From Trichostrongylus colubriformis (lineage: Eukaryota; Nematoda; Chromadorea; Rhabditida; Trichostrongylidae), in the NCBI GenBank assembly GCA_963978905.1, contig OZ022256.1:1223501-1287500 (forward strand): DNA of 64,000 nucleotides, given 5' to 3'. Under the pieces are notes generated by a model. It did no database searches. It saw only the letters and a program-made list of their open reading frames with translations, and was not told where the DNA came from. Shown here in pieces: positions 47,891-60,990 of this stretch. The position numbers were made by a program, and so were the translations under genes. Every line of letters begins with the position of its first letter. Within the stretch, counting starts at the first letter, position 1.

Positions 47891-48431
47891 GTCAGACTTC
47901 GCGATTTTGCGTCTTTGCGGTTTTTGCGCATCGCACGAAAGATAGACTCAAATTTCAAAGAAGGGTAAAAACCAGTTGAAAGTAACCAATGAATTGCACA
48001 ATGCTTATAGCGTCCCAGATGACATCTATTATCGTTCACAAAAAGCCGCTACGACGATGCGGCGGGAACACATCCAAGTGATATTTCGTTTTTATAAATG
48101 GTGTGAAAACAATTACGTTGGACAACAAGAATTCAGGCTACATTAGCAAAAAACAACCAGAAACCAGTCATCACAAAGGAGCTACAGCTACAGGAGCTAG
48201 TATCCGTACATCGAGCACTGTAGTAATTCATCTAAAACGTTGCGAGACCATCATATCTGGGGTACGGAATTTTGCGATACACGTGAGATGAAAGGAAACC
48301 CTGGTTTCCATATTAATTTAAAACTTCATGTTATTTAAATTATTTAGCTTGTAAGCTTTACGATTCTGAGGCTAAGCGACTTTGCGATCTCGCCTGCAGA
48401 ATCGCAAAATTGCAGAATAGTGAAGTCTGAC
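47891..48431. mobile_element. 541-bp MITE, GTCAGRCTTTGCGA family
   Basis: Starts GTCAGACTTCGCGATTTTGC and ends with AATCGCAAAATTGCAG then TGAAGTCTGAC, an imperfect inverted pair. Non-coding interior. Related by its ends to 37484-37635. Confidence 0.65.
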
Positions 48432-48824
48432 ATCAACCTCGCTGATAAATGACCTTGGAAAAAATCGAAGAATTAAAGAACGAATGTTGATCGTAAAAGT
48501 ATTTGAATTAAGAAGTGGTAGGACGTGCTCGGATAAGGCAAGGCACCTGGGCAAAAATGGCGCTGGACACGGAGCTCAGTGCAGTGCCCCCCTCTACTAC
48601 ATTAGCACCGAAAAAACCTCAGAAAATGTAATTTAATATGAAAAAGATGGCCGTAATGTTTACAAGCCTGTGGACAGTGGTGTGAGTGGATGTCCAAGGA
48701 AGCAATGCAGTAACGGAATTCAAAGAAGTAGTGCTTGAGCGCCAAGAAAGTGGCGTCAATTGGCGTCCAGAGAGCATCAGAACCTGACCAGCAAACACGC
48801 GATTCCTGTATTGTCGGCCGGGGT

Positions 48825-49020
48825 TTGCGTAATAGGTCCAGGAGGACGCGGAATGGGAGGTGAGAGAGCAGGAGAGGCCGTGGAGGGTCGCCGGTCCGCC
48901 CCTCTCCCACCTCGCCGGCCGTCGTCGCGACGTACAATCAAGGCCGCCACGAAAAGGCGGAACCTACGGATACCCCACTCCTCACCTTCCCACCACCCCA
49001 CCCATCAACGGTGGTGGGCA
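48825..49020. other. GC-rich patch 2.5 kb upstream of the sidekick start
   Basis: About 190 bp far more GC-rich than its neighbourhood, with CCTCGCCGGCCGTCGTCGCG and GGCCGGGG words. Both strands have open frames of 74-110 codons, as expected from GC bias, without recognised motifs. It may be promoter-associated or the core of a repeat. Confidence 0.35.
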
Positions 49021-49890
49021 TAATTCCCAGCAATCAAAATCAGTGCTCGCAATATGCAATCGTAGATATTTTCACATCGGTAGCTTTACAACCACCGCAA
49101 AAAGACGTTCCATGCGGGACCCGCTGAACGTGCGTAATTTTGCTGCCAGTCATGAACGTCTGGAGTTCGAAATTACTCAGCCATTGACATAACAGACATA
49201 GTAACAACTGTACTAATACCTTTTCATACTTGCAAATCGCTTTCAAAAAGCGTAAAGGCATTCTGTACAGGAACGACCACATGCTAACTGAGGTTTCTCC
49301 TCATCCCGTCACCGACAGATGGAAAAAATTGCTATCAATCATTAGCGAAAAACGCTTATTTACTGGTCGCACAACTCATCCCTCAACCGATCGTCAGCAG
49401 ACATGAGAATTCCTTGAAGACTGTCATTATAACCCTGCTGGTGGCAAAATCTTACCGGTCTTGTCCGCCTAGGACGCCCTTGTCTGCTTTAGCTAAAGAA
49501 GCTGCATAGCTTCCTGGGTGGGCTAGCCCCGAACACTTCCTGGACACTATTGCTTCGGCTTTTGACTTTTTTTATCTCGGAATACTTCGCCGCGATCCAC
49601 TATACTTCTCTCGAGCGCAGGGTGAGTAAGCATCCTGGGTCGATTTGGTAGACTCCCTAAATACAAGCTGTAAGCTTCCAGTTGAAACTTACAAAATCTG
49701 ACGAGGCGTGAATCCCAGGTTGATATCGAGAGAGGAGGGTGGCATTTTTGTTTCAACGCTCCCCACACACAGTTGATTAGAACGGAAAACACGTATCACG
49801 GCGTGCGACGTGATATGTGCGAGCCAGAGGCACCGTATGGTGGGTTCTAAATTGATTACGCGTCCTTCGCCTTATCTAGGACCATCGCTT

Positions 49891-50317
49891 AAAGGAATGG
49901 TCCACGGAAATCTCATGATTCCAACTTCTCTCAAAATCATACTACTATAAGCAGTACATGAACAGAAACACGAAAAGAACCTGAGGTTTCCATTGTTCCA
50001 AAGCAGAAATTGGTAAACTGGATGAAGGGCAACTTGTTTGAATTCCCGGGGCGACACTTGAACAGTCGTCGGTGGGCAGAGCGCAGTCCAAATTTTCGCG
50101 CCCTCTATTGATTTGTTCTCATTCTGCGTCCTTGACCACATGACTGTCCCCTCCTTGCTCTTATGCCTTCTAGCGTCGACACCCGTTCCGAAAACCCATC
50201 CCATCGACCGTCCAATTGGACTCTTGTATTTTTGCGTGAAACTTCGCATGCGACCCTTAGTAAGCAAAATAACATAATTATATGGAAACAGTACTTAGAT
50301 TTCTGTGGACTCCTCCG
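49891..50317. mobile_element. MITE of the GGAATGGTCCACGG family
   Basis: Starts AAAGGAATGGTCCACGGAAA and ends near GATTTCTGTGGACTCCTCC. Inside, AAACTTCGCATGCGACCC and CAGTCGTCGGTGGGCAGAGC connect it with the copies at 3.5 and 58.9 kb. Confidence 0.7.
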
Positions 50318-52369
50318 AACAAAAGAATAGAAATATTGTACAAAGTTGGTCGCGCATTTTTCGCATACGCTTACTAATCTCCTAAGGAAGAAGTGAAGAA
50401 TATGCAGTTAAGGTGTGGTCGGTTGTTGATGCCACAAAAATTGAATATTACTGAACGAACCAACCAATTAATCAGATATTTCAAGGCGATGGCACACAAT
50501 ACACCTGATGGAAGTCGCTCAGGCTTGCCATACCTTTCTTGCCCGTTATCATTTCACGTGCAGTGACCAGCAGAGGAGCTGGGTGATCCAAAAAAAGTCA
50601 CAAAATATGTTGGCCAAGACGGATGTGCACTTAGAACCTCTAGACGCCGGAGCTGCAGCTGTCACTGGGACCAATCCGTTCGAATCCACTGAGACCTCTT
50701 TCCGACGGGCTCCCATCACAAAATGAAATTCATTCGTGGCGGTTCTGGCGGCTCCGCTTGTTGATATGTGACACGGGAAGCATTTGTCATCCAAGCAAAT
50801 ACTATGATGAATTCACGACACTCGCATTCACACAGATGTCCCGTACCGGCCAAATGGATATTCGGATCACTTTCCAGCCAGAGGCCCTCCAATGAGATAC
50901 CACAAAGCAGTTCATGGGGTTGAATGTAGGATAGGAGAAGAAAATACAATGTATGATGAATCCCTTGACGAACTGTCACATAAAAATGCCTCAATATAAT
51001 TACAAAAGTAAACAAAAAATGGTGAGAGTGCAACAGCCATTATGCATCTGGAATTGAAAGTGCAATACGCAGATCAGCTGTGGAAACTAGAGACCTCGAG
51101 GATTTTATCAGAGGTTCAAAATGTGATTTTCATCCCCTGTGAGGCCCATGAAGAAAAGCGAACTACAGAAAACTATGTAAGGAGCCATACGATATAGATG
51201 TGCCCACGATTCTTCAAATTGATTTGAGAAAAGGAGAGTCTAGCCAAAGGACAACTGAAGGCAGGTGACCGTAACAGAACACGAACACATCAGATCACAG
51301 CGAAGCTAAAGGTCGAAGACAGAGACATACTGATGTAGATGGCCGGTGCTGGACTCTGGTGCTGAACAAAGCGATATCGCGAGTTCATGTTGAAGCTAGG
51401 CTGAGGCCTCCATCCCTCCTAACCTCCTCGATGAATCCTCAACACGCACACACCCTTTGGGAGAACCTATGACTGTTGAGAAAATTTTCGACCGTCTGGT
51501 CGATTTCAGATAGTCCAGTAATCATAATTATACTTTGTACTAGGCAGCAGTGGTATGATTGTCGCGGACTAGGCACGGACCCTTCAAATGTGTCGGCTGA
51601 TCGAGGGGTAGGTAGGGGCGAATGATTGGGGAGCGGAGGAAGGGAAAGTGGGAGCCGTATTTTCCATGAAATTTCGAGGATGTCGTAGCGGAAACAGCCT
51701 TTTTTAGGGGTGGTATTTTTTCGAAATTTTTCCTCGATGCCAGGCTTGACCCACCCCTTCACCTGGTGCGAGCCCCATCAAGATGTGAAATGTAAATATT
51801 TATGAGTTCCATCAGTACAACTTTTCCAAAGCGGGGAGCGCATGATGATCAAAAGCTTATTGTTAGGCGCGCAAGCGCAAACACGGTGTTGCGCAGAATT
51901 ATAAAAATTATGACCCCCCTCCCCGAACATACATACCCGTCTTTCTTCTCCTCTTCCATGACTGATGCTGCCGGTGTACCAAGATCCTCTTTGAATAACG
52001 TCAATTGATATTATTGGTATCGCTATAGCTAATTAGTAGTACAAAGAACGATTGTCGATCAACGACCTTGTTCTGAGACCATCGCGTCGGTCTAAAGCCA
52101 CTAAAAAAGATGTTTGATGAGATTACTCCAAAAACTTCCTCTCCATCTACGACCGCCCCCTTTCGAGCCTATAACGACCCCTTCCTGATGAGAATTTTTC
52201 ATACCAACCTCCACCCGGTTTGAGCTCAATGCTCTCGATGAAACAGTGTCCTCCTAGAAAAATCGGAGGGAATCAAAGGATCATAGCGTCGCATGTTTGG
52301 AAAACAGCGCTCAGCGGTGGCTGCTAGCGGAGTAATCACCGAGTATAAAGAGAGATACGACATGATCAG

Positions 52370-52465
52370 TTAGGCCGCGTTCATACTTTACGGCACCGGT
52401 GGCGGCAATTTGACGCCGTCGTTGCCGATGCCGGCGTGGGTGCGCGACGTATGAGCGCAGCCTTA
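52370..52465. mobile_element. Short TIR element, GGCCGCGTTCATA family, copy 3
   Basis: Starts TTAGGCCGCGTTCATACTTT and ends GACGTATGAGCGCAGCCTTA. About 96 bp, mostly hairpin (GACGCCGTCGTTGCC near GGCACCGGTGGCGGCAA). Confidence 0.68.
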
Positions 52466-53255
52466 AGGAATTGTCCATTTCAGTACGATCTCACACTGAC
52501 ACCGCCAATACCTCCCCAGACCCTTCGTCGATGATACAGCCCATACATCCGCGGTCACCCTCAAGCTCAACGCAATCAGATTTGATTAACGCCTCCTGTG
52601 GTTTACGAAGAGAACCAACGTCTAAGATAAACCATCTCATTCCGTCAACTGCAGGATACTGTTTCCCTTCGCCCCTCTTTACCCCACTTTTCACAAGAAC
52701 GAAAGAGGACAGTCGGATCACGTTTTCCCATTTTCTATGCGTCATAAAAGCAAATCGCAATATAGATGTGCCGCCGCAATGAGCGATTACCCGGTGGTCA
52801 ATTAGCGGTGGTCAGAATCACCACTGGAACTTGTCGGAACCTTTTGAGGTCATCGTCAAGAATTTGACTGCTCATGAAATAAGAGAGTCACGGCTGGCTC
52901 CGGTGGAACTCGTGAAATGCTGTAAGCACGCGACCACTCGGGGAGTGCTGGAGTTCGTGATGAGTTCGTATGATAGCTTGGGGATTAGGGTGTGTGCCAT
53001 TAGGACTGAAACTTAGCGTTGCGGCATGCGAAGCGATGGCGCGAGCTATGCGCACCGTATTGGATAGTTTCAAATGATGACGGTGCGCCTAGGCGTAATC
53101 GCTTTGGTGGCTCAACTAATACCATTTCGTCAACTAACCTCTGTCTCGCACCATTTCGTCGTGTGCCAAACACGGCCACGCGAAGTTTTTGTCATAATGG
53201 CACATACTGGGAAATACCTCTGTTATTCTAATGAGAGGGTGTGGAGGTACTAGGT

Positions 53256-53393
53256 GGAGGTGGGGGGGGGGACAACTTGCTGGCTTTGCTCAGTTACATG
53301 CCTTTACAAGACTGACGTGTCAGCAACGTGTCGGTCCTATTAAGCTATGTAGTTCACTAGTCAACATTCAAAAGACTGCCGCCCCCCCCCCCC
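53256..53393. repeat. Segment bounded by a G-tract and a C-tract
   Basis: Starts GGTGGAGGTGGGGGGGGGGA and ends with about 13 C (GCCGCCCCCCCCCCCCC). The interior is not obviously palindromic. Resembles 30748-30961 only in having G and C runs at opposite ends. Confidence 0.45.
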
Positions 53394-55429
53394 TGTTAGT
53401 ACACCCATATGTCGACCATTGACACAATCAGGGAATGGACACTTGCATATCTCGAAAAAAAAAGCTGAAAGCGCAAAAAAGGAAGGGCGCTTCATGGCAA
53501 ATTGTGCGATGGTTAAAAGACATTCCAAGATAGTCAGATTTGTAATGAAGAATGAAAAAATAAGATTTCCTGGCGATGTTGCGAAGAAAAACAAATCAAG
53601 CATAGTGCTGTCCCTCAGGAGGACCAATTCTGTTAGGATCGGTGTGTTTAACGCGGTCAATCTCGAAGCCGAGGAATTGATAACGTGCAAGGCTGAGATA
53701 AGATAAGATAGGTAGGATCAGCTGGGCCGTTGAATCGACGGCTGCATCGATCGGAGTACGATTACTGGCTTGAAGGCAAAGTTTGAACAACTTGTTCGAT
53801 CACGAAAGCCCTCTTTCCAGCAGATCTCAGGACATGAAAAGGAACCTCCCAGTGCCCCTCCAACAGTTTCTACGCATTTTCGGTGCCATACTACTGAGGG
53901 GGGAGGGTCAACTTGTTAAATTTTCAACAACATCACTCCTTGACAAGAATGGTGAACAATAACATTAGCTTTACAGGACCATACATGTACAGACATGATA
54001 CTTATTGTGCGTTATTGACGTCGATCGTGTCAATGCATGTTGCCGTTCAACATTCAACATGTTGCCCTCCCCTTCCCTCGTTACCGAAGCTATCAATATT
54101 TTCCATTGCCCTTCACTGAAAATTCTTCATTGTCGTACTATTCAGCAACGCCAGTTCCATCATTGGGACAACTTGTATATTGGAAATGTGCCTCAAGATT
54201 CCACCAAGAACTTCAGAAAGAGTTGGACCGATGTTGCTGTACTGTCACAACAGAGAGCTCCAAACCGAAAAGTCATTTGTGTCCAAAAGCAATCAAGCCA
54301 AGATAATTTCTGGTCACGCCTCTTGTCTAAAGCGGGAATTTGCAGAATTTTCGGGATAGAATTGTAGGCTTGGACGGCATGGGGAGTGCGATGAGAGGGT
54401 ATGTTACTTGCCTGAGGATGATCACCATGAGAGGAGCACCGCTGATAACCAAAAACTACACATCATTCAAAAGTGAAATAGTACACAAAAAAGCTTCACA
54501 ATACAATCATCAAAAAGAAGATCAAAAATCAAATATGCCGTCTCAATAAAAGAACGCTGACCAGCTTCCCTCGTATGTACATCAGCTGCTAGGAATTTTG
54601 TACCCTATAAAAGTACAGTACTCAAACTATCAGTTCGAAGAGTTCACGCAATTTCCCCCACGCATTGAAAAAGGGATTCAAACGTGGGTTTTTTTGCCAG
54701 TTGACATTTCAAGCACATGACGATTGCGGCGGCATCTTTTATGGTTGAGTGAGATCGCGCACAATTTCTCGGATGCGATCGGAGGCTTCCGTCCGCATCG
54801 CATAGCTGAGACTGGTCACCATAAGGTCAAGCGATTATGATTTTTTTGGAACGGCGATGTCCTAATTTCATCGCATATGACATTTCTGCCTTCACTTTAG
54901 AATGAACGAGGATGAAAATGAAGAAATTTTGGACATCACTGCGAACTGCCCCATTGCCAAAGCTGACCACCTCCATTCAGTGTGGTAATATTGATGAGGG
55001 GCAATTTGTTGAATATTAAATAGTAACGTTAGCTTTACAGGAAATCAAAGTATGATATGACATAAACGGTAGCTGCTGACACGTCTGTCATGTCAAGACA
55101 TGTTCTGCCATTGATCGATGCGTAACAATACATGGCGCACACCACGCAACCGCTCGCGGGTGAAACAAAACATGAAAAATTATGCTAAAATCCTCCAATA
55201 GCACATAAACAAACTACATCTCAGATCCATTGCAGCGTAATGCGCACAAATTCATGGGCGCCGCAAGGAAACGCATGGCTTACAAAATAAATCCTGATCT
55301 ACTGTAGGGCAATCACAGAAAATAGTGATATCATTTATTTATCGCTTCGAGAAAACCCTCGAAATAATCTCTGCTAATTTTTGGATGGCCACTTGCGGAA
55401 TGATAAAGCGCTTTCTACGGAATTTTAAA

Positions 55430-55760
55430 TTACCTAAAGACAGTGATAGGGGTGATGTGAATGATAAGAACTCCTTAATTGACTCACGCAAATGAAAGAT
55501 ATGGGTCTAAGAAGACTATGTGGCGACATCCCCGAAGAGAAAGATTGTCGCCGGGCTTCATAAGAGCCGTCTTCTTCAACAGCTGCCACTCGTTTTATGG
55601 CAGCCCGCCTCTTTTTTCAGGGCGACCAGCCCCTTTGGAGAATAAGTGCCGGGAAGGGGGTCTTATTTCTCGGGTTTTTGTCCGTTTCATTCCGTTTTTC
55701 CTTCTCTTTTGCACTACTGGGCACGTCAAAGTTTAATCTTTGATAATCTTTCCATACTCG
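55430..55760. repeat. Dispersed repeat shared with 10.12-10.62 kb
   Basis: Direct-orientation relative of the 10.12-kb repeat: AGACAGTGATAGGGGTGATG, GGTCTAAGAAGACTATGTGG, then GGTCTTATTTCTCGGGTTTT. Diverged, no coding frame. Confidence 0.55.
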
Positions 55761-56981
55761 GTCCAATTACTCCTATCACTGCCTTTGAAAGGCACCGGCC
55801 CTGCTATCGATTGATGCGCAATAGCAGCCAACATAAAAAAATAAAAAAAATAGAACTAACACCTACACCTTTTCACCCACCGAAAACACGACCTTTACCC
55901 TAGCCGAGGATTCCCCCAGCATTGTTTGTACATGTGCCCAAGTTGTCCTTCACCATGAGCCAAACCAGGGTAAAGGATAGGTTTGAGAAGATTTTATGGG
56001 AAAGATCACGCTTTCCCGTGGCACGAATCTTTCAGATACCGGTGGGCGGCTCCAAAATCAGATGAAGCTCAGTACCCTTCCCAAGATTCACTGACGATTT
56101 TGCTTATCAAATATGGTCATCCTGCCTTCGCAACCACAAAAAGTACACGCCCACCGCTTGCGGATTGCACTATCACCCACCGGGCTCTATTATGCTTGGC
56201 CTTGGGTCAGATTGTTGAGGGCTGTGGGAGAAAGAGAAGAGCATTTCATCGGGAAGTATGTTAGCGATCTCAATTGGTGAGCACTTACTGTATGCGACGA
56301 TACATACACGACGCATTCTGGCTCCACGAAACAGAAGTGGGCACGGGACAGTGGCAAGAACACTGTGGGTGAATCATCTATTCCCAGATGTGCGTAATGA
56401 TGACATATGATGACGAATTCGTCTATCTGATACATTCCCATTGCAAAAGGTTTATGTTTTACAAACATTTTTTTCATTTGCAAACCTCAGAAATGAAATA
56501 ACATAGGAATTATGTGCAAACATCCACAAGAGAATTATTGAGTACTTCTTCGAAGATCTGGGTCACCTTGCGAAGTGTTCACGCGCTTACTAATTCTAAG
56601 TCAAGACTATGTCATTACTATATGAGAAATTCTAGTCTTTCCCAAGTGCCTCATGGGCGGAGTTTGCGCGATGGTCCGTCACCTGATTGCTTTACTAGTA
56701 AGAGTGATTCTTTCACGTTTAGAGAATACTGGAGACTCTATTCCTACTCCAATAAAAGTAGAGAGATGAAAAGAGAGAAAAGAAGGGGCAAATGAGTGCA
56801 AATCGAGTCTTTCGAAGACATCAGGGGGAATCTGGCAAGTCGTGGAATATGGAAATAGGGAAGCAAAGAAAGCACGAATTAAAACGGCGAAAAATCCGAC
56901 AAATAGGAACCCGAGTACCCCCTTCTCTGTCGGGCTTCTCCGCGTCACTAGCCGGGAGCAGACTGCAATCGGGCGGGCGGC

Positions 56982-57067
56982 TAAGGCCGCTTCCATACTT
57001 TGCGCACCGACGCCGTCACGCGCGTGCCTGCGTCACGCGCGTGACGGCGTCCATAGATAATGCGGTC
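56982..57067. mobile_element. Short TIR element, GGCCGCGTTCATA family, copy 4
   Basis: Starts TAAGGCCGCTTCCATACTTT and includes GACGCCGTCACGCGCGTG facing CACGCGCGTGACGGCGTC, a strong GC hairpin. The right end is diverged (CCATAGATAATGCGGTC). Confidence 0.6.
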
Positions 57068-57076
57068 CCAATCACA

Positions 57077-57215
57077 CTACAGTATGGTGTTGTGGCCGAT
57101 TCGAATCTTGGCGCTGTGCCAATAAGGTGATCGTGGCCGCTTCGTGTATTGATCGTGGCCGCTTCGTGTATTGGCACAGCGCCAAGATTCGAATCGGCAC
57201 AACACCATACTGTAG
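57077..57215. repeat. 139-bp hairpin with internal direct repeat
   Basis: Arms of about 48 bp: CTACAGTATGGTGTTGTGGC... faces ...CACAACACCATACTGTAG, including GATTCGAATCTTGGCGCTGT and its complement, nearly perfect. The middle holds two adjacent copies of GATCGTGGCCGCTTCGTGTA. A recent inverted duplication or a small foldback element. Confidence 0.75.
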
Positions 57216-58849
57216 TTTTGATAGCATCACGGTGAAACGCTCATCCACAAGGGTAAATATACCACGGGAAAAATTTAAAAAACCACCAAGGAAGAATGTG
57301 GGATGCCGGAAAAGAACGGCGTAATGCACTCAGAACTCAGTGGCCCAGTTCTGGGTCCAGAGAGCGCAGGAGAGGGTTCGCATCTCGCCTTGAGTCAGAG
57401 GTTTGCCTACTTACGACTTCTTGAATATAACCAATCATTGAAACAGATCTGACATGGAAGTAGTTGGGGCCAAAAACTGTCAGGATCAGCAATTCAGAAA
57501 TGCCGCACTTTACGAAGAAATCGACCTCTCAGCTATCAAACAATCGTATTATTACATTAATATATTATATATTATTATATTGCATATGATTATAGTGTGA
57601 ACTATTTATTGATATATTATTCATTACATCCATTCATTTATATATGTTTCCTATCAGTCTGAGAGAAGCAGGCTATGAAAGAAAGAGTGGTCGTGAGAGT
57701 TCAGAAGTATTTAAAAGCTGACCGGCTTTTCAGAGCAGTTCTTTGCTTTGTGACGTCATTTGTCCCTCTCGATAGGATAGTGAAGTGTAAAGCGAAAAGC
57801 AGCTAGCATACGCTCGGCGAAACTATTCCTTTTCGAATTGAGGAGATCTATGCCATGCTCACACCCACCACTCGGTTCGGAAAGTTATTACTATTAAGTG
57901 CACTCAATTCTGATCAATTACTCATATAAGACTTAGTTTAACAAATGTAAGCCTTGCTAAAAGCTATCACTCTGGACAGTTCTGATATTTGCTCACAAAA
58001 TCTCCCAATTTTCACCGATGTTTAGCGATTGATTCGTTTTCGATAGCATCGCATAAAAAATAATTACATTTATAGTCATCTACAAAACGAGAATTATTCA
58101 CAAGAAAAGAAATAAGACAAATTTCAAATGTTTGCCACTTCATTGGTAAAGCGAACAGTTGTGTTTGAAATGAGAACACAGTACACGTGGAATGTGATGT
58201 GAAATTAAGTTTTTGCTGAGATGAATCAACTCAGCGCTGGGATAACTGTATGAGTGGTGACGATATTCCACGCAAACTAGGCCCGTCTCTTCAATCTCTG
58301 CGTAAAAAGCTTTATCGGCGTCATTGTCCTGGAACTCAGCGATCGAAAAGGACGATGAAAGTGTGTTGTGAAGGATCGACCCACAAAATCAAAGCTTGAC
58401 TCTAAGTAGAAGGCTGCACCGACCCAGAATGAATTCTCAAGATATTCAGGAGCGCATAGAATTATTCCTCGGCTGGTCGTTAGAGTGCCTGAGAATCGAA
58501 ACATATGGTGCCATGTTCGAATGCACTTACAGGGAGTGCATTAATTCATGAAGCTGTGACTCGCCACGACGACTGATTTGTTCTGAGCGCTCATACGGCA
58601 CGTCTAATTGACTTTATTTGGTGGGTTGAAGGGGTTGGCTATAGCAGGATAGATTATTCTCACGATGTGTTTCCCATTTATAGTACGAGGATTCCCCTTT
58701 ATATCTTCCCCCAAGGCTCTGCATTCATACTCTTTCACGCGATCGCCGCAACCCTGACCTACGGAATCGTGATTGTAGTTCCTCGAAAAGCACTCTACTA
58801 GACACAGTACAGAAGGGAAAATCGAAAAACACCGAGCAACTTTTTTCGT

Positions 58850-59173
58850 ATCAAAGCGAAATCGAGAAACTGGAAGAAGAGGATCTCGTTCGAACTCCCG
58901 CCAAGCAACGTTCCCAGAAACAGTCGTCGGTGGGCAGGTTGCAATCAAAATTTTCATGACCAGTATTGATTTGCATCTCCTCTGCGTTTCTGACCACGTG
59001 ACTGTCGTCCCTTTTTTCCTCATTCCTTAGCATCCAAACCCGCTCGGACGACCCACCCCGACGGCCGTCACTTTGAGGAGCTGTATGCTGTTGAATTCTT
59101 GGATTTTCGCGTGAAATTTTTCAGGATGCCCTTAGCAAGCAAACATAACAGAAATTTAAGGTAACAGGAGAAC
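58850..59173. repeat. Partial MITE related to 3.5 and 50.0 kb
   Basis: Contains CAGTCGTCGGTGGGCAGG, GACCACGTGACTGTCGTC and, at its right side, TTCGCGTGAAATTTTTCAGG with AGCAAGCAAACATAACAG. It abuts a second copy at 59174. Confidence 0.58.
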
Positions 59174-59529
59174 TAAGGGATCGTACACGGAAAAGTAAGT
59201 TATTCTGTTACTCATATATTTATGTTATATAATGAGGGCCGCGTGCTGTGCGTGTTCCACCCGAAAAAAGTGCCAAGGTACCGCTTTCTGAAGTGATTGC
59301 CGAGGGGGCAAAGCTTCATGGTGAATGCCCGCCCCGTCGTTCGTCAGCGTCGGACGCATAATGCAAATAGACAGTTCTCTAAACAGGCCCACTTTTCGTC
59401 CCCGACCGCGACGAACAAGGGGGCGGACATTTACTTTGAGGCCACCCACTTTGAAGGACTATATCTTGGCAAGGTTCTCATTTTTTGCGTAAAATTCTTT
59501 TAGCTTTGAATTTCCATGGACGATTCCTT
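59174..59529. mobile_element. MITE of the GGATCGTMCACGGAAAA family
   Basis: Starts AAGGGATCGTACACGGAAAA and ends TTTCCATGGACGATTCCTT. Interior has ACTCATATATTTATGTTAT and GAGGGCCGCGTGC as in other copies. Tail-to-head with the 58.9-kb copy. Confidence 0.66.
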
Positions 59530-60990
59530 CGAGCATGCGGCAAGGGAATCTCTAAAAAGACGAAATACGCTCCCATAATTTACCCTGTGGACTCCATGGC
59601 AGGTGTTTTTGGTAAACTAAAAGAAGTTGTACATTGTTTATATAGTACCCCCAGATAGATTGAAATATGGTTATCGACGATGCTATCTGAAGACCGCCCC
59701 TAAAATCATAAATAATTCAGAAAACTATAGCCTGTTGGAGTTTTTTGCTCCTTTTTACAGCCGAAAACCGCCCTCTTGGACATCCTTAAGTCTGTTTTAG
59801 ACCCTGGTCCCGAGCGATCGCAGGGCATACGTTGCGAGCGCTTCGCGCATCGCTCCGCAGCGATCGCGTCGCAGCCTATGAACACTGCTTATTGTTAGGC
59901 TTATCACTCCTTGCCTGCAATCTCCACCTTGAGGGAATCTATGGCATCAAACACTCCAACTCGAAAACACCCAGACCACAAGTCCCAAGGTGGAAAGGTT
60001 TGTGCAGAAAGGGGAGAAATCAAGGCTATGCAGAGAAATAGATGCAGGTAAAGGACGCAGAGGGATTGTTTAAGCCACCGGTCGCTTCTCATCTACTTTC
60101 CACATGCGAAATAAGGATTTGGTTATTAGGACAGTATGCTGTGAAGGAACATCTCCCATCTCTCCTGAATGGCAGTGGAAATTGTACGAAAGTGGAAGCC
60201 GCCCTGACGAGCTCGCTTTTTCTCGTCTTTTTTTTTCAGCCGATTTACACCGATCACAATCGCACTACATATGATGACTAAGCCAAAGTGTTTACGTGCA
60301 AACAGCAATTAATCGCGAAAAAACGGTGACGGAACGAGACGAGAATCGGGATAAAAAGTCCATAAATCACAAAAAAGCGATAGACGAAGGTGGTCCAAAG
60401 GCGATAACATCAATTTTATGGCGACTGAGCAACTTTAAACTCACGACTGCCACATCAACCGGAAACCCATCTGCTGGAACCGTGTATAACGAAATGGCAC
60501 ACTTTCGCTTTCAAGATAACATAATTGAGGTAATGACGAGTAATGCCCATTGGCCGTATTGCTTGGGTCCCTTACACAAAAAAAGTTGGAGATTTGCGTG
60601 GTTAAAGGCACCGTGAGGGGTAAGGAGAAACTGAGAGCTGGGTATACATGCCCTTTGAAAACAAACATTCAGCTTCAGAAAAGGTGATGTATGGCAAAGG
60701 GCGATGCTTGAAGTTTTCTATAGAGGCGATTCTAACACTAGGAGTCGCGCTATCAGCATCCATAGAGGGAGTGCATGAGGGCAGAACAAGTACGCGGCCG
60801 GCTGACTCAGCCCCTCACCCGTCTGCATCTACTCCATCGGCTAGTGATGCAGAGGAGTGCATAAAGGAAGGAGTGAAAAGAGAGTTGAGGATTTTCTTTC
60901 GCCGTTTTATTTCGTTCTCTCTTACTGTTACACTGTTGAACACACCTACTTTGATATTCCACAATCTGCCAAATTCACTTATTTAGGTCT

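Noticed and set aside
48760..49192. GC-rich open frames on both strands as protein-coding genes
   Set aside because: Length is explained by GC content, frames overlap on both strands, and no domain is visible.
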